From Candidatus Heimdallarchaeota archaeon (GTDB lineage: Archaea > Asgardarchaeota > Heimdallarchaeia > Heimdallarchaeales > Heimdallarchaeaceae): a DNA stretch of 64,000 nucleotides. The stretch is from the NCBI GenBank assembly GCA_030603365.1, contig JAUVXV010000008.1, forward strand, positions 85,388-149,387, in the 5' to 3' direction. Positions 43,077 to 53,100 of the stretch are shown piece after piece. Every line of letters begins with the position of its first letter. Positions within the stretch are counted from its first letter, which is position 1. Both the position numbers and the translations under genes were made by a program. The notes beneath the pieces are model-generated. The model saw only the letters and a program-made list of their open reading frames with translations, had not been told where the DNA came from and did no database searches.

Positions 43077-44534
43077 ATGGTTACAAACAATTTAAACGAG
43101 AAAATCCAAAAAGCTCTTGATATTGGTTTGAAATATGCTAAAAAGGAAGGAGCAGATCATTGTGAGGCATTCGGAGTAAATGAAAAAGCTTTCAATCTAG
43201 AACTCGAGAAAGATAAGCCTAAACACAATATGGGAATTCAACATGGTTTATCCTTCAGAGTCATAGCAAATAGTGCCGCAGGTTTCGCTTACACTTCCTC
43301 TTTTGAAGAAAGAGATATCGAAATGACTGTGAAAATGGCGATTCAATGTGCCAAAACAAAGGAAAAAGACCCAGATTTACAACCTTTTCCTGAACCCAAG
43401 AAAAATACTGCAAAATTACCCTTAGATAAGAAACTCTATTCAGTTGATTCAAATACTATTGCGGAACTATTTGCAGAAATGCTACCTGAAGATCTTCCAA
43501 AGAATACATATTTCTTGCAAGCTATGGGGTTGGTTGGAATAGGAGATTCTTTTCTAAAATCTTCTCAAGGATTAGATTTAGTAGAAAAGGGCGCAGGATA
43601 TGGTTTCGGAATAGGTTTTCTTTCAACACATGGTTTTCCTAATTATGATTTTCATTTCGCAGGATCTCGTTCTTTGGATGGTATAAACCCTAAAGAAATT
43701 ACTAAGATAGCTATTGAAAAAACTTTGAATTCGGCTAAACCACAAACTATGTCTCTTGCTGGTGAGTATCCAGTAATTATCACTCCAGAAGGTTCTTATG
43801 GTCTCTTTGGTGGATTATTTACTATTTTAACTAACTTGTTAAAAGGAGATAAAGCTTCAAGAGGAGAGACAGTTTATGCTGATAAAATTGGAGAGCAAAT
43901 TGCTCCAGATAACTTCACTTTAGTTGATGATCCCCTTCACCTTGACATGATAACTTCTACTCTTTACGATGGAGAAGGAATTCCTACTGAAAGAACAAAA
44001 CTAATAGAAAATGGGATTTTGAAAACATATTACCTCGATAATTACTATGCTAGAAAACTAAATATGGATAGCAATGGTAAAGCACAACGTGGAGGATTCT
44101 TTGGAGGAAGTCCTGCAAAAACACCTCCAACAATTGGTTCATATGCTACAATTATTGATGCTGGTGATTCTTCACTTGATGAAATGCTTTCAGAAACAAA
44201 AGAAGGTTTCATGCTAAAAAGCTTCATGGGAATTCATATGTCTGATTTCAGCAGTGGAAGATTTGCAGTAACAGGTTCAGGTTGGTATGTTAAAGATGGT
44301 GAAACTAAGTATCCAGTTCAAGACATATCTATTTCTGGTACAATTCCTGAGCTTCTGATGAATATAGATATGATTTCGAAAGAGAGAACGAAGGGACTAA
44401 ATAACGAAGTACCTTATGTCAGAGTTTCTGAACTTAGTGTCACAGCTAAGAAACTTGATTTCAAAGTGAGGTTTGGTTTGAAAATGTTAAAAACACTTGT
44501 TAAATTGGGGATAGTGAAAAATCCCTTTATTTAA
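43077..44534 (+). CDS. tldE: TldE/PmbA-type metalloprotease subunit
   Basis: 485 residues from ATG 43077; this start is preferred over GTG 43068 (directly after the tldD stop) because AGGTGG (43066-43071) stands at ribosome-binding distance before the ATG. The protein follows the PmbA/TldE pattern: an N-terminal helix-strand region, a central SLAGEYPVIITPEGSYGLFG (core GEYPVIITPEG), FTLVDDPLHLDMITSTLYDGEGIPT (core DDPLHLD; YDGEGIPT) and late GSGWYVKDGE. The HExxxH metal motif of TldD is absent, as normal for TldE. It partners TldD. Confidence 0.92.
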   Translation: MVTNNLNEKIQKALDIGLKYAKKEGADHCEAFGVNEKAFNLELEKDKPKHNMGIQHGLSFRVIANSAAGFAYTSSFEERDIEMTVKMAIQCAKTKEKDPDLQPFPEPKKNTAKLPLDKKLYSVDSNTIAELFAEMLPEDLPKNTYFLQAMGLVGIGDSFLKSSQGLDLVEKGAGYGFGIGFLSTHGFPNYDFHFAGSRSLDGINPKEITKIAIEKTLNSAKPQTMSLAGEYPVIITPEGSYGLFGGLFTILTNLLKGDKASRGETVYADKIGEQIAPDNFTLVDDPLHLDMITSTLYDGEGIPTERTKLIENGILKTYYLDNYYARKLNMDSNGKAQRGGFFGGSPAKTPPTIGSYATIIDAGDSSLDEMLSETKEGFMLKSFMGIHMSDFSSGRFAVTGSGWYVKDGETKYPVQDISISGTIPELLMNIDMISKERTKGLNNEVPYVRVSELSVTAKKLDFKVRFGLKMLKTLVKLGIVKNPFI

Positions 44535-44541
44535 TTTTTTT
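44535..44541 (+). terminator. T-run terminator of tldDE
   Basis: A run of T begins right after the tldE stop codon region (AATTTTTTTAAAA) in the 46-base gap before the convergent exported-protein gene. Confidence 0.45.
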
Positions 44542-44580
44542 AAAAACAAGAAAAAGAAAAAGAAAAGTTGAGATAGAATT

Positions 44581-47388
44581 TTATCTCTTTTTTACAAATA
44601 TTACTGCGCTAACTATTGCTGCGAATCCAAGAATTGTTAGTATTGATATTAACCCATATTCTGGAACAGCAGGCAATCCACCTAACACTGAATATAGATC
44701 AGGTAAAGCTCTGAATGTACTACCTATCATGATTTCCATGTAGGCTGAAACAAGACCACCGTTCATACCATAATCTGGTGTCTGTGTCATTTCAAAGTCA
44801 AAGCTTGTTTTTAAGCCTGCCCCCAATACTACGCCAGTTAGTTCATCAACACCTACCCAAATGGTACCTCTTAACCAACCTTCTTGAGTTGTAGTTTCCC
44901 ATACATAATCTCCATTAAGATTTGAAAATTCTACGTCTAGAATAGCATCAACTGAAACATAGTAGTAGATAATAGGATTACCTGCACCTGTATAGTAGTA
45001 TTGATCTGCAACAAGATTCAAATCCAAATCATAGAGATTGAAATTAGTGTTTTGAGTAGATAAAGCATTTAATGCAGATTCTATATAGGTAGTTGTTCCG
45101 AAGATGGAATTCAAGGTTGTCCAAACACCATCAAGAAGTTCAAAATCTGTTGACCATTGAGGACCTTGTGGTGAGAATATTGGCCATTCATATATATCAA
45201 TTTCTGGTACTTTTGAAGTGTTTGAAGGATCATACATTGTCAATTCAGCTTCTGCCCAGAGACCATCGTAGCCTATCATATCAACACCTAATAATGGATT
45301 ACCAATTGCGCTAAGACCGTTATTCTTGAATTCAACTACATCATCAACAAAGTCAGGACTAGCTGTTGGTGGTAAATCGAAGTAGAACACGAAGTTATTG
45401 ATCGAATACAACCAAGAATCTGGTGTTGGTATCACTGGTGTAATATTATCAGCTCTTGATGGATCTAACTCTAGAGTTATTCCAGCCCAAACATCTTCCA
45501 TTGAATTGAAGCTAAGATCACTTGTAACGTTTAGCAGATAACCAGTTGCTGTATCGTAACACCATGTAACATTCATAGATAATTCTGGATCAGCATCATA
45601 TAACTTGAAATCCATCCAGAATAAGTTGTTTCCAGCATCATATGTTGTTGTTATTTCTTCAGTAGTGTTACCATCCACTCTATACTTAGAGTAAGCATCC
45701 ATTGATACCCAATCTGTAGTTCCTGCATAAAATGTTTGCATTGGAACAACTGGAGTATTGAAATGTCCGTAGTCATGTGATCCCCAATCGAATTCCCAGT
45801 CTCTATCCAAAGTCTCTTCTAGATCAGTTAACATTGTGAAACCCATCATTGGAGTTGGAATTACTGAACCTGGTGCTAAAGTGAAGTCGAAGTATGGTAG
45901 ATTCATATAATAGAACGGACCTGCGTGCCATAACCAATCTAATGCATTTGAACTTGAAACTAATGTTGCATATAGATAACCATTTTCATAACCTTCACGA
46001 TATTGGTTTCCATACATGAAATTAGCTCCTTCTTCATAAGGAAGGGATGGTGAGGGATATGGTAAGCTTGCGGGAGTATTATCTGCAGGTTGACTAGTGA
46101 GTTTATCGTCTGCACCAATTGCAAAACCATCATAATATGGTTCCCAATCATAGTTCTCCATACCATGCATGTAATCTTCTCCAACGGAGTAACCATACTG
46201 ACCGTCATCGTATCCGGCAACATAACCATCAAAAGCTCCTGCGTTATAACCGTGTGCCCAAGAATCTCTGGGATCATAGTAAGGTTCGTAGAAATTGAAT
46301 GGATAACTGTTGTAACCATCATTTTGGCCACTCCAGTAGTAATTTCTATATCCTTCTAAATATCCGCTCCAGAAGGTATCATGAGCGGAATCGTATAAAT
46401 CGCCATAGAGTTCATTATTGAAGTTTATTTTAGCTGCTTCATATCGAAAACCTCTACTGTAAAACATCTCATACCATCTTTGATAGTCCATATATCTTCC
46501 GAAATCATAGACATCTGAGGGAGCAGGTATAGTACCTGGATAGCGTTTGTCTGGGATTTTAGTTGAGTTGAAATCAAGTCTTCCTTGGAGAAAACCTTCT
46601 TCCCAAGCCTCATTGAAACCAAAGTAAAATCCGTCTAGTGCAAGAGACCAATCATCCCAAGCTGGATTAGCAGAGCTCTCATGGTATCCGTCGTAACCGA
46701 TTCTATAGCCTAAGTAGTATCCTAAGTCATTAGCAAACCATTCAATACTATCGTCACCATACATGTATTCATCTGGCCACCAAGCACTGAATCCCCAGCC
46801 TTGATCAGCTTCAAACCAACCGTTATTGAATCCGCTTACAAATGACATGTTGAAAGAAGACCAGAAATTCTCGTTGATTGGATCTCTGAAATTAGCATAA
46901 GGCCAATAATCGTGGTAATACGAATAGTCTGTGTTTCCAAAATCATCTGGGAATGTGAACTGAGAAACGTCTGCATATACGCCTAATTCTTGATCTAATT
47001 TCAAGAATGAGTATATTTGCATAGCATTGACAAGTGTGCCGTTAACATATGTGCCACCGACATCATCCCACTCATAGAGATTAATATCATCTACTAATCC
47101 TAGATAGGTAATCAATTCAGTTCCTTCTAATGTTCCGAGTATTCCCTTATCAAAATCTGGGCCACCCACCTGCTCTAAAAGCATGTCTAGTATTTCCCAA
47201 ATTCCATCACCATATTCAAATCTTGATACATTGTAAACAATTTTATCGCCACTTACAGCAGCGTTAAGTTCAGGGGATGATGGAAAAGAGATATCTTGAC
47301 TTGCGTCTACAGCTAAAGGAGTCGCCGAGTTTATAAAAGGCATTAATAATATTAATAAGCCTATTCCTAAAAATATCTTTTTTTTCAT
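44581..47388 (-). CDS. large exported repeat protein with C-terminal anchor (PEF-CTERM-like)
   Basis: 935 residues. A signal peptide (1-27; hydrophobic IFLGIGLLILLMPFI) is followed by a 150-residue domain, then a region (about 180-475) extraordinarily rich in Tyr, Trp, Gly and Asp, made of repeated G-[YF]-x-x-G units such as SGYLEGY, HGYNAGAFDGYVAGYDDG and EGYENGY. A beta-rich region with several N-x-T/S sites follows. The end reads VPEYGLISILTILGFAAI then VKKR: a Pro-Glu-[FY]-Gly motif, one hydrophobic helix and a basic tail, as in archaeal surface proteins processed by archaeosortase-type systems. It is acidic and probably a surface-layer or cell-envelope protein. I know no named family for the repeat part. 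It is followed by nothing on its strand; a TATA-like site upstream is unclear. Confidence 0.75.
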   Translation of the reverse strand: MKKKIFLGIGLLILLMPFINSATPLAVDASQDISFPSSPELNAAVSGDKIVYNVSRFEYGDGIWEILDMLLEQVGGPDFDKGILGTLEGTELITYLGLVDDINLYEWDDVGGTYVNGTLVNAMQIYSFLKLDQELGVYADVSQFTFPDDFGNTDYSYYHDYWPYANFRDPINENFWSSFNMSFVSGFNNGWFEADQGWGFSAWWPDEYMYGDDSIEWFANDLGYYLGYRIGYDGYHESSANPAWDDWSLALDGFYFGFNEAWEEGFLQGRLDFNSTKIPDKRYPGTIPAPSDVYDFGRYMDYQRWYEMFYSRGFRYEAAKINFNNELYGDLYDSAHDTFWSGYLEGYRNYYWSGQNDGYNSYPFNFYEPYYDPRDSWAHGYNAGAFDGYVAGYDDGQYGYSVGEDYMHGMENYDWEPYYDGFAIGADDKLTSQPADNTPASLPYPSPSLPYEEGANFMYGNQYREGYENGYLYATLVSSSNALDWLWHAGPFYYMNLPYFDFTLAPGSVIPTPMMGFTMLTDLEETLDRDWEFDWGSHDYGHFNTPVVPMQTFYAGTTDWVSMDAYSKYRVDGNTTEEITTTYDAGNNLFWMDFKLYDADPELSMNVTWCYDTATGYLLNVTSDLSFNSMEDVWAGITLELDPSRADNITPVIPTPDSWLYSINNFVFYFDLPPTASPDFVDDVVEFKNNGLSAIGNPLLGVDMIGYDGLWAEAELTMYDPSNTSKVPEIDIYEWPIFSPQGPQWSTDFELLDGVWTTLNSIFGTTTYIESALNALSTQNTNFNLYDLDLNLVADQYYYTGAGNPIIYYYVSVDAILDVEFSNLNGDYVWETTTQEGWLRGTIWVGVDELTGVVLGAGLKTSFDFEMTQTPDYGMNGGLVSAYMEIMIGSTFRALPDLYSVLGGLPAVPEYGLISILTILGFAAIVSAVIFVKKR
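45964..46851 (-). repeat. region encoding G-[YF]-x-x-G repeats
   Basis: The coding sequence for about residues 180-475 of the exported protein. The repeat is at the protein level (Gly and Tyr/Phe every three to four residues, with Asp/Glu/Asn between); the DNA copies are too diverged to form long identical repeats. Confidence 0.6.
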
Positions 47389-47577
47389 AGTTGAACCCCT
47401 CTTGGTTCTTATACATTATAATGAAAAATCCCTTTAAAAACATAATGTTAGGTTTTTTTCGAACCTGTGTTTTAGAGATAATAACGTTGCAGAATCTAAT
47501 TAACATAAAACCAAGTATATTTTATGTAGAACACTTGAAAATTAAGATTAAAGAGAAGATAGAAGTGAGAAATTTCT

Positions 47578-47763
47578 CTAATCTAATTCTGCTGGTTGTT
47601 CAAATTGGCTTCCAAAAAATTCAAAAATCTGATAGCTACCACAGTCTTTACAATAGAAAGTTAAACAGAAGGCTTTGTCTCTATTTTCTCCAATAAATTG
47701 TTGTTCTCGGTCTTGCTCACAGAATTTGCAATAAATTTTAAGTTTAGGTACTTCCTCTGCCAT
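47578..47763 (-). CDS. small zinc-ribbon protein
   Basis: 61 residues with two CxxC knuckles, YCKFCEQ (11-17) and YCKDCGS (37-43), separated by 22 residues, the layout of a zinc ribbon; the middle contains AFCLTFYC, giving one more Cys. The acidic tail reads FEQPAELD. GGTGAG precedes the ATG on the minus strand at the usual distance, which supports real translation. An overlapping open frame on the + strand lacks such support. Possible roles are nucleic-acid binding or a subunit of an RNA or transcription complex; the family is not recognised. Confidence 0.68.
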   Translation of the reverse strand: MAEEVPKLKIYCKFCEQDREQQFIGENRDKAFCLTFYCKDCGSYQIFEFFGSQFEQPAELD

Positions 47764-47817
47764 TTGTTCTCACCACTGATTCTTTTAATCATTTTTAAAT
47801 TATTTCATTTTTCTGTT

Positions 47818-48978
47818 TCAGTACTCTAAAAACTTTGTTAATCTATGTAGAACATCTTCTATCTTTGGTAGACTGACTGAACCAAAACTTGCTCTTATAT
47901 TGTGTGTTTGCGTTGGTCCAAATTCAGTTCCTGGAACCAAAACCACTCTTGCTTCCTTAAAAGCTTCGTCGGAGAATTCCTTACCTGTTGGATATTTGGA
48001 TTCTGAGATATCTGGATAGCAATAAAATGATCCTGATGATTTATGGCATCTAATACCTTCAATTGAGTTGAAACCATCAACAATTGTATCTCTTCTCTGT
48101 TGAAACTCTTTTCTCATAAATTCTTGAAATTCTTGTGCTTCTTCCGTTTCCATATAATTTGCGAGAGCTATTTGAGTAGGGGTTGTTGCGTTTGCAATGA
48201 CATAAGTATGATAACCTAGTATTGGTTTCATTATTTCAGCTGTTGATACTCCAAATCCCATTCTCCACCCAGGAATAGCGAAAGTTTTTGAGAATGAATT
48301 AGCAGTTAGTGTCCTTTCATAAGCATCATCTATTGCACCAATGTGAACATGTTTCTTCTCATCGAATGTAAAGTATTCATAAACCTCATCACTTATTATC
48401 ATCAAATTATTATCTACAGCTACATCTACAAGCGCTTTTAATTCTTTTTTCTCCATAATTGCTCCTGTTGGATTGCTAGGAAAATTCAGAATCATCATCT
48501 TTGTTTTTTTATTTACCAACTCTTTCATTTTCTCTATGTCAATTTTAAAATCAGAAGTAGATGGCATCCAAACTGTTTTTCCTCCAGCTAATTGAACTTG
48601 GTGAGGATAAGTTAAGAACGAAGGATCTTGAATGAGTACTTCTTCACCTTTCTTTAGATAAGTCTGTAATGCGACGTAAATTAACTCAACACCACCACAA
48701 GTAATTATAACTTCATCTAAACTATAATCGACACCATATTCATTTTTATACTTTCTAGAAATCATATTTCGAAGTTTAGAATTCCCTGGTGATTGATCAT
48801 AATTATTGTAATTGAAGTCTATAGCATTCATAGCAGCTTTCTTCAAGCCATCAGGAGTTTGAATATCTGGAGCACCTATACCTAAGGAAATCGTATCAGG
48901 GATCCCTTGTGCTCTAGCAAATAATTCTCGAATACCACTTGGCTTTATTTTTTGCATTTTTTCTGAGTGAAAAATCAT
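47818..48978 (-). CDS. class I/II pyridoxal-phosphate aminotransferase
   Basis: 386 residues of the AspC-like fold. Motifs: ISLGIGAPDIQTPDGL (about 31-46), NNYDQSPGNSKLRNMI (about 55-70), ITCGGVELIYVAL, NFPSNPTGAIM (about 165-175; substrate/PLP Asn), IISDEVYEYF (Asp-Glu-x-Tyr, about 195-204), the PLP lysine in ANSFSKTFAIPGWRMGF (core SFSKTF, about 230-235) and the final carboxylate-binding Arg in NIRASFG. It probably transaminates aspartate, alanine or aromatic amino acids. Together with iorAB it would channel amino acids to oxoacids (inference). Confidence 0.92.
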   Translation of the reverse strand: MIFHSEKMQKIKPSGIRELFARAQGIPDTISLGIGAPDIQTPDGLKKAAMNAIDFNYNNYDQSPGNSKLRNMISRKYKNEYGVDYSLDEVIITCGGVELIYVALQTYLKKGEEVLIQDPSFLTYPHQVQLAGGKTVWMPSTSDFKIDIEKMKELVNKKTKMMILNFPSNPTGAIMEKKELKALVDVAVDNNLMIISDEVYEYFTFDEKKHVHIGAIDDAYERTLTANSFSKTFAIPGWRMGFGVSTAEIMKPILGYHTYVIANATTPTQIALANYMETEEAQEFQEFMRKEFQQRRDTIVDGFNSIEGIRCHKSSGSFYCYPDISESKYPTGKEFSDEAFKEARVVLVPGTEFGPTQTHNIRASFGSVSLPKIEDVLHRLTKFLEY

Positions 48979-49038
48979 CTATAACCAAGACGAGAAAAAA
49001 TAGAGCAAAATTAAATCTTTGCCTTCAACACTTAAAAT

Positions 49039-50103
49039 TTATTCTTCCAACAATGTTAAAATTTTTGTTATTGGTGATTCGAGTTCAGTTAAAATCTGCT
49101 TGGTTTTACTTCTAATTGCAGATTTGTATTCTGTTTTATCAATTAGCTCTTTAGCTCTTCTAATTGCTGATTCAATTGTATATTCGTTATAAAGAGGGAT
49201 GCCGATATTTGATATATATTCAAGAACATCAAGTGGTTTAGGATAATAAGAAATAGACGGAGTTCCCAAGGCAGCAGCTTCTCTAGCCATGGTTGCCCCA
49301 CCTGTTATGCACAAATCAGAGTAGTAATACAAAGACAGGGTATCTACAGCTCTTGGAGGAACGATAATTCTGTTTTTAAATTTCTTCTTAAGATAATTTC
49401 TTTGGCTTTCATATCTTGGAAAAATAATAGCTCGTCCATCATATTCCTTGAATATCTCATTTAATATTTCATCTAGAAAAGTACGATCAGCCATGTTTCG
49501 ATCTAGCATATAAGCAGCGCTGCTCTCTTCAGGTCTTCCAACAATATAATTATCATCTCTATGTAATCCAAGAATATCTAAAACCTCTTCATTTGGCTTA
49601 AAATCTCTTAACCACGCAACTTCATCAATTCCGTCATAGGGTTGTAATTGCTCCTGAGTAGCTCCCAGTTTTATCCACTTATTTTGGTCTATACATGAAC
49701 TGTAAACTAAGTATTTAGACAAGGGGATAGTTAATTTTCCTACAGCCTTTGCATGAGGTGAGTCATTTATAGTAATTGCTGGAATACCCAATCCAAACGC
49801 AACACGAATGGATTCAGGAGAAGAAAATGAAATATGGTAATCTGGTTTAGCTCCAAGCTGATTAATATATTTAGCAAGTAAAGAGATTCTTTCATTACCT
49901 GCCATTAGTTTACCAAAAAGAGTTCCACCGCCATGTTTTCCTAGAATTTCAACATCTAAATCCAGCAGAAAGAACAGACTAGCTACATAATCATAATTTC
50001 GGCAAGTGAAAATTACCTCATGACCAAGTTCTTCTAATTCCTTTGCAATTGCATTAAACAACAAAGGTTCTTTTGCGGTTACAGCATCAAACCAGAATAT
50101 CAT
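49039..50103 (-). CDS. DUF354 family, glycosyltransferase-like protein
   Basis: 354 residues with the DUF354 opening IFWFDAVTAKEPLLFNAIAKEL (core FWFDAVTAKEP) and HEVIFTCRNYDYV, then LGKHGGGTLFGKLMAG, PDYHISFSSPESIRVAFGLGIPAITINDSPHA (cores SFSSPES and ITINDSPHA), and in the C-terminal half RYESQRNYL and CITGGATMAREAAALGTPSISYYP (core GGATMAREAAALGTP), a UDP-sugar-binding type motif of GT-B enzymes. The family is archaeal/bacterial and uncharacterised; a role in sugar-nucleotide or polysaccharide metabolism is likely. It stands between the aminotransferase and ribonucleotide reductase genes, all on one strand. Confidence 0.88.
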   Translation of the reverse strand: MIFWFDAVTAKEPLLFNAIAKELEELGHEVIFTCRNYDYVASLFFLLDLDVEILGKHGGGTLFGKLMAGNERISLLAKYINQLGAKPDYHISFSSPESIRVAFGLGIPAITINDSPHAKAVGKLTIPLSKYLVYSSCIDQNKWIKLGATQEQLQPYDGIDEVAWLRDFKPNEEVLDILGLHRDDNYIVGRPEESSAAYMLDRNMADRTFLDEILNEIFKEYDGRAIIFPRYESQRNYLKKKFKNRIIVPPRAVDTLSLYYYSDLCITGGATMAREAAALGTPSISYYPKPLDVLEYISNIGIPLYNEYTIESAIRRAKELIDKTEYKSAIRSKTKQILTELESPITKILTLLEE

Positions 50104-50180
50104 TACTGTTCATCTAGTTTAATTACAAAAAAATCTTGTGTTTTGGTTTGAAAAAGAAAAAATGAGAAAAAAGGAGAGAT

Positions 50181-53100
50181 TCAGTCACATTTACTGTATC
50201 CACAACTTTTACAAGTGAAACATCCTTCAGAAAACTCTAACAGTCCTCCACAATCAGGACAAGCTACTGAGCCATTAAACCGAATGATTTCTTCCCCATC
50301 TATGTATTCCTCTAGTACATGAGCAATTCCATCAGCACAAGAAAGAATTGTTTTCCCTTGGTAGAAGTTTGGACTTGGGCATCTTATTCCTGCAAGATGA
50401 TTAGCAACCGATTCAAGTTTTACTCCCGATCTTAAAGAGAGTGAAATTAATCTTCCTACTGCTTCACTTTGACTGGTTATGCATCCACCACTTTTGCCCA
50501 CTTGTACAAATACCTCACACACTCCAGTCTCATCTCTATTCACTGTGACATACAGATTACCACAACCTGATCTGATTTTGTGGGTTCTACCAATAGTGAT
50601 TTCTGGTCGTTCTCTTGGTTCTACTTTCTCTACTACGGCTGTAGTTGTGGGTTGTTCTGCTTTTTCTTGTTTCTTTGTTGTCAGAACTTGATACTTACGT
50701 GACCCATCCCTATAAACTGTAACTCCCTTACAACCTTTCTGAAAAGCCAATAAGTAAGCTTTAGCAATATCTTCTCTGGTTGCAGAATTGGGAAAATTGA
50801 TAGTTTTTGAGGTTGCATTGTCGATGTATTTTTGAAACACAGCTTGCATATCTATATGGCTCTCAGGGGAAATATCATGAGAGGTTACGAAAACACTCCT
50901 CAATTCTTCAGGTATTTCATCTAGCTCTTGAATTGAGTTTGTACTTGAAACCTTCTCAATCAAATCTTCTGAGTATAACTCCATGTCTTTCAGCTTTTGT
51001 TCAAAAATAGTATTGACATCAAATAGTTTCTTTCCTCCAAGAACATTTCTGGTAAATGCTATAGCATAGTAGGGTTCTATCCCACTTGAGCAACCTGCTA
51101 TAAGTGATATTGTTCCTGTTGGGGCAATGGTTGTGACTGTTGCATTTCTCATGGCTTCATACTTTGATTTAAAGATACTTTTCTCGAAATTAGGGAAGTT
51201 TCCTCTTTCTTTACCCAATTTGACAGATTCATCACGAGCTGTCTTTTGAATGAAGTCCATAATTTCGCTAGCGGTTTTTAGACCTTCTTTACTGTTGTAT
51301 GGGATATTTAGTTTAACCAACAGATCTGCGAAACCCATAATACCTAAACCAATTTTACGGTTAGCTTTAGTTATATCTTCAATATCATCTAGAATATATT
51401 GGTTTTTGTCAATAACATTATCTAAGAAAATTATTCCTTTCCGAATTGTATCTTCCAATAAATCCCAATCAAGTTTATTTTCTAAAATATGCTTAGATAG
51501 ATTGATGGAGCCCAAATTGCAGGATTCAAACGAAAGCAACGGAGTCTCACCACAGTTGTGGATATAAATTCCATTTGCTGAAAAAGCGTTTTTTCCAGGA
51601 ATTTGAATATCATAGACGCTGTCTTGTTTTACATAAACAATATTTTTTATACTTTGAACAAACCTTTCTCGGTAAAAGGGTCGTGAGTATGAAGAGAGTT
51701 TTTCTTCAAGAGATGTTTGTTTTATAATATCAGTGAAACCTATAACTTCAGCAAATACTTGTATATTATCCTTTGAAATCACTAATTCATGTTGAGATTT
51801 TATTCGATACTTCTTTAAGGACCCTTTACCATCAGGAAGTTCTTTCATTTGTGATTTTCTTCGGTTAATATAAATTGTTGATACGATACCCACTCTATGC
51901 AGCATCCTTTGGATAGCTTGAAGAGTTTTAAGATTTGACTGAGATAATCTGACTGATATACCCTTTTCTAAAGATCCTTGAACTGAACCATCTGCATCAA
52001 ATAATCCTCTTATGAAACCGATATGAAATCCAAAACTTGTTGTCTCGATTAGAGGCGTTACTTCTTTATGTCCTTGATACATACCGTATTTACTTGCTAA
52101 AGATGTAAATGCAACGAGTTTTAACCGGTACTCATTTCTTCTAGATTGTGGTCTAAAACCCTTGAAATCAGAACGATGTGGGAGATTAAAAGCGAAATCC
52201 TCAACTACAGAACGAATATTCTGTGATCCTTCATTGTCACCCCAAACAGATATGACTGCATTACCTTCAGCAAAAGTACCGTCTCCCACAAGTAATCCTA
52301 AAACATAACCCTCTTCAAGTGTTCCCTCTCCACCAGTCCATATAGTTTCACGGTTGTTGCTTAAAACTATTTTATCTTCTTTTGTTAGTTCATCTACTCT
52401 CTTCCAATTTGTTTTAGTCGTTTTTCTAGAAATGGATTTCAAAACCTTAACTAAATGATTTCCAGTAGCTTTAATGGAATAGCCACTTTTTGTAGTAATT
52501 TCAAAAATATGTTTGTTTCCAGTAAAAAAGAAACCTCTTATGTCAGAGTCATGAAACTCACCATCAAGTAGGAGTTTAACTTGATGCCCGATAATATCGC
52601 ATATCATTCTTGGGCCATCTTGAGTAGTAACCCAAGTATCTCCAGTTAAGCATGGGTTTGTAGACTCAATTTCTCCTATCTCAGGAGTAGGATTATCTTT
52701 ATTGATTCTGTCAATAAAAATTATTCCAGGTTCACCATTTTTCCAAGCCATTTCAACAATTTTATTGAAAACTTCTTTTGCATTTAACTTAGCAGTCGCT
52801 TTGTTAGTTCGTGGATTAATCAAATCATAATCTTCATTCTTCTCAACAGCTTTCATAAATTGCTCAGTAGCTGCCACAGATATATTGAAGTTAGTGAGCT
52901 TAGTTTGGTCCTCTTTGCAAGTTATAAATTCCATAATATCAGGGTGATCAATACGAAGAATACCCATGTTCGCTCCACGTCTCTTTCCTCCCTGTTTCAC
53001 GGTATTAGTGGCAGCATTGAAAACTTCCATAAACGATAGAGGTCCCGAAGCAATTCCTCCAGTAGTCTTAACAACATCATTCTTTGGGCGTAGTTTTGTG

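Noticed and set aside
43077..44534. Missing zinc motif in the second TldD-like protein
   Set aside because: TldE/PmbA proteins normally lack it; the pair is complete.
45960..46331. 123-codon minus-strand frame and a matching + strand frame inside the repeat protein gene
   Set aside because: Both are shadows of the Tyr/Gly-rich coding sequence; their composition (Met/Thr/Ile-rich) is a frame-shifted image of the repeats.
47391..47696. 101-codon open frame on the + strand
   Set aside because: It overlaps the zinc-ribbon gene on the other strand, has a Lys/Asn-rich composition typical of chance frames in AT-rich DNA, and lacks a ribosome binding site.
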